Source: Monosporascus cannonballus
Lineage: Eukaryota > Ascomycota > Sordariomycetes > Xylariales
DNA: 64,000 bases
Assembly (NCBI GenBank): GCA_004154925.1
Contig: QJNS01000009.1
Location: 310,001 to 374,000 of the forward strand
Direction of reading: 5' to 3'
This document shows, piece by piece, positions 63,248 to 64,000 of this stretch (position 1 is its first letter; each line of letters begins with the position of its first letter). Below the pieces are notes generated by a model, which was not told where the DNA came from, ran no database searches, and worked only from the letters and a program-made list of their open reading frames with translations. Made by a program: the position numbers and the translations under genes.

Positions 63248-63296
63248 TGACCTGCATTAGCTTTGACCGAATTTCGAGGGAAAATACGGGTATTGT
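63248..63296 (-). repeat. Inverted repeat, right arm (~49 bp)
   Basis: TGACCTGCATTAGCTTTGAC ... ATACGGGTATTGT. Pairs with 63055-63103. No clear flanking duplication was found, so a MITE is possible but not shown. Confidence 0.85.
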
Positions 63297-63527
63297 TGCG
63301 ACCGACGGCTCGCTCGACGTGCTGCAGGACAATCCTCACCCAAAGACATGTTGGATAGCCTATCAGACTTGCGTTAAGATGGTTTACCGTTATCAGCCTG
63401 CCACAACGTCACTCGTGTTCTACCAACATCACCAATCTCAGATGGATAGGCTCATCGTTTAGATCACCTGGAGCTAAGAAATGACGCCAGTACAGGGAGG
63501 ATTTCGAATCCCTCCTTATGGGCGGGC

Positions 63528-63869
63528 TTATGCGGTGCGGTTGGGTACAGTCTCATCTCGCACGCCATTGGAGCAATTAAATGGTTGGTTTGAAATAAAG
63601 TTTTCGCATTTTACGATTGCCTGAGCCGCATCCAAGCTTGGTTGGAGACGTCTGCACCACTCTGCAGGGTTCTCCACGTAGGAGGGTGGTATGAAACAAG
63701 TTTCTAGCCACAGCCACCGTGCCACCTTCCACCAAGACTGCCACAGGTCGATCTCAGTATGAGACTTGCTGTCAACCTTCCCGGGCGATCCCACGGATAT
63801 GATCTCATAAACAGCGGTTACGTCATAACTCTGCGGTTGTGTGGCTTGAGAGGTCAGAGGGCCTCGCAT
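63528..63869 (-). CDS. Hypothetical 113-codon open frame
   Basis: The longest complete frame in this pocket apart from the epimerase relic. It starts MRGPLTSQATQPQSYDV and contains a Trp-rich stretch LWQSWWKVARWLWLETC. No signal peptide, membrane segment or known motif was recognised. It may be a real small exon, part of a gene extending beyond the window, or chance in GC-normal DNA. Confidence 0.25.
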   Translation of the reverse strand: MRGPLTSQATQPQSYDVTAVYEIISVGSPGKVDSKSHTEIDLWQSWWKVARWLWLETCFIPPSYVENPAEWCRRLQPSLDAAQAIVKCENFISNQPFNCSNGVRDETVPNRTA

Positions 63870-64000
63870 CCTTCACGGGATGCATGTAAGCCAACACAAA
63901 ACCCATGGTACTGGCGCCTGAGATGCACACTCGACACCATCGGACTGATCGCTTGTCTACAAAGTACTATAGCCGCTATCCACAAGACTACCTACCTATA

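Larger units (their letters stand above)
62918..64000. other. Non-repeat region without a convincing gene
   Basis: Normal GC. Several short open frames on both strands (for example 62914-63138 plus, 63247-63462 plus) show no recognisable domain. Contains the inverted repeat listed separately. Probably intergenic; continues beyond the window. Confidence 0.5.

Noticed and set aside
1..64000. CRISPR arrays, rRNA genes, secondary-metabolite or effector clusters
   Set aside because: No regularly spaced repeats, rRNA sequence or such genes were seen. The organism is a fungus and all repeats are explained by retroelements or short local duplications.

Overview
This window is a repeat-dense, strongly AT-rich block from a filamentous ascomycete (Pezizomycotina) genome. 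Three things point there. Dense C-to-T/G-to-A decay typical of repeat-induced point mutation (RIP) affects only the repeats. The repeats are Ty3/Gypsy LTR retrotransposons of fungal type. The only non-repeat pockets hold a HET (heterokaryon incompatibility) domain gene relic and a fungal-type NAD-dependent epimerase relic. No species can be named from the sequence.

Layout. 1-4300: a decayed plus-strand Gypsy polyprotein (element D), cut by the left edge of the window. 4301-10156: RIP-saturated sequence I cannot assign, with a pair of ~101 bp direct repeats (8822-8922, 9210-9310) around a short unmutated segment. 10157-32698: three nearly full-length copies (A1 +, A2 -, A3 +) and fragments (A7, A8) of one ~6.7 kb chromodomain-bearing Gypsy family with ~380 bp LTRs (family A). 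A1 and A2 lie inside older copies. 32704-35298: a pocket of normal composition with a broken HET-domain gene. 35299-62002: an old minus-strand family A copy (A5) split by three insertions: Gypsy element B (35602-42525) in its left LTR, plus-strand A4 (45273-57675) in its pol, and a solo LTR (A6, 60103-60507). A4 is itself split just after its 5' LTR by Gypsy element C (45658-51223). 62003-64000: normal composition, with an epimerase relic that begins exactly at the A5 LTR end and carries a frameshift, then a ~49 bp inverted repeat and no convincing gene.

Target-site duplications fix several boundaries: A3 GTTGA/GTTGA, A1 CTTGG/TTTGG, A4 GATTT/AATTT, C GTTAC/GTTAC, A6 TCATT/TCATT. Two of the differences are single C-to-T or G-to-A changes, as expected if RIP continued after insertion. 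No element can encode protein now: the gag and pol frames are full of TAA/TAG, mostly at former Gln and Trp codons.

I found no functional operon-like or defence system here. The value of the window lies in the resolvable insertion stack, the sharp composition boundaries, an unusual survival of CpG in decayed DNA, and two broken host genes at element edges. Coordinates of retroelement domains are approximate; LTR and TSD coordinates were read base by base but not aligned by computer.
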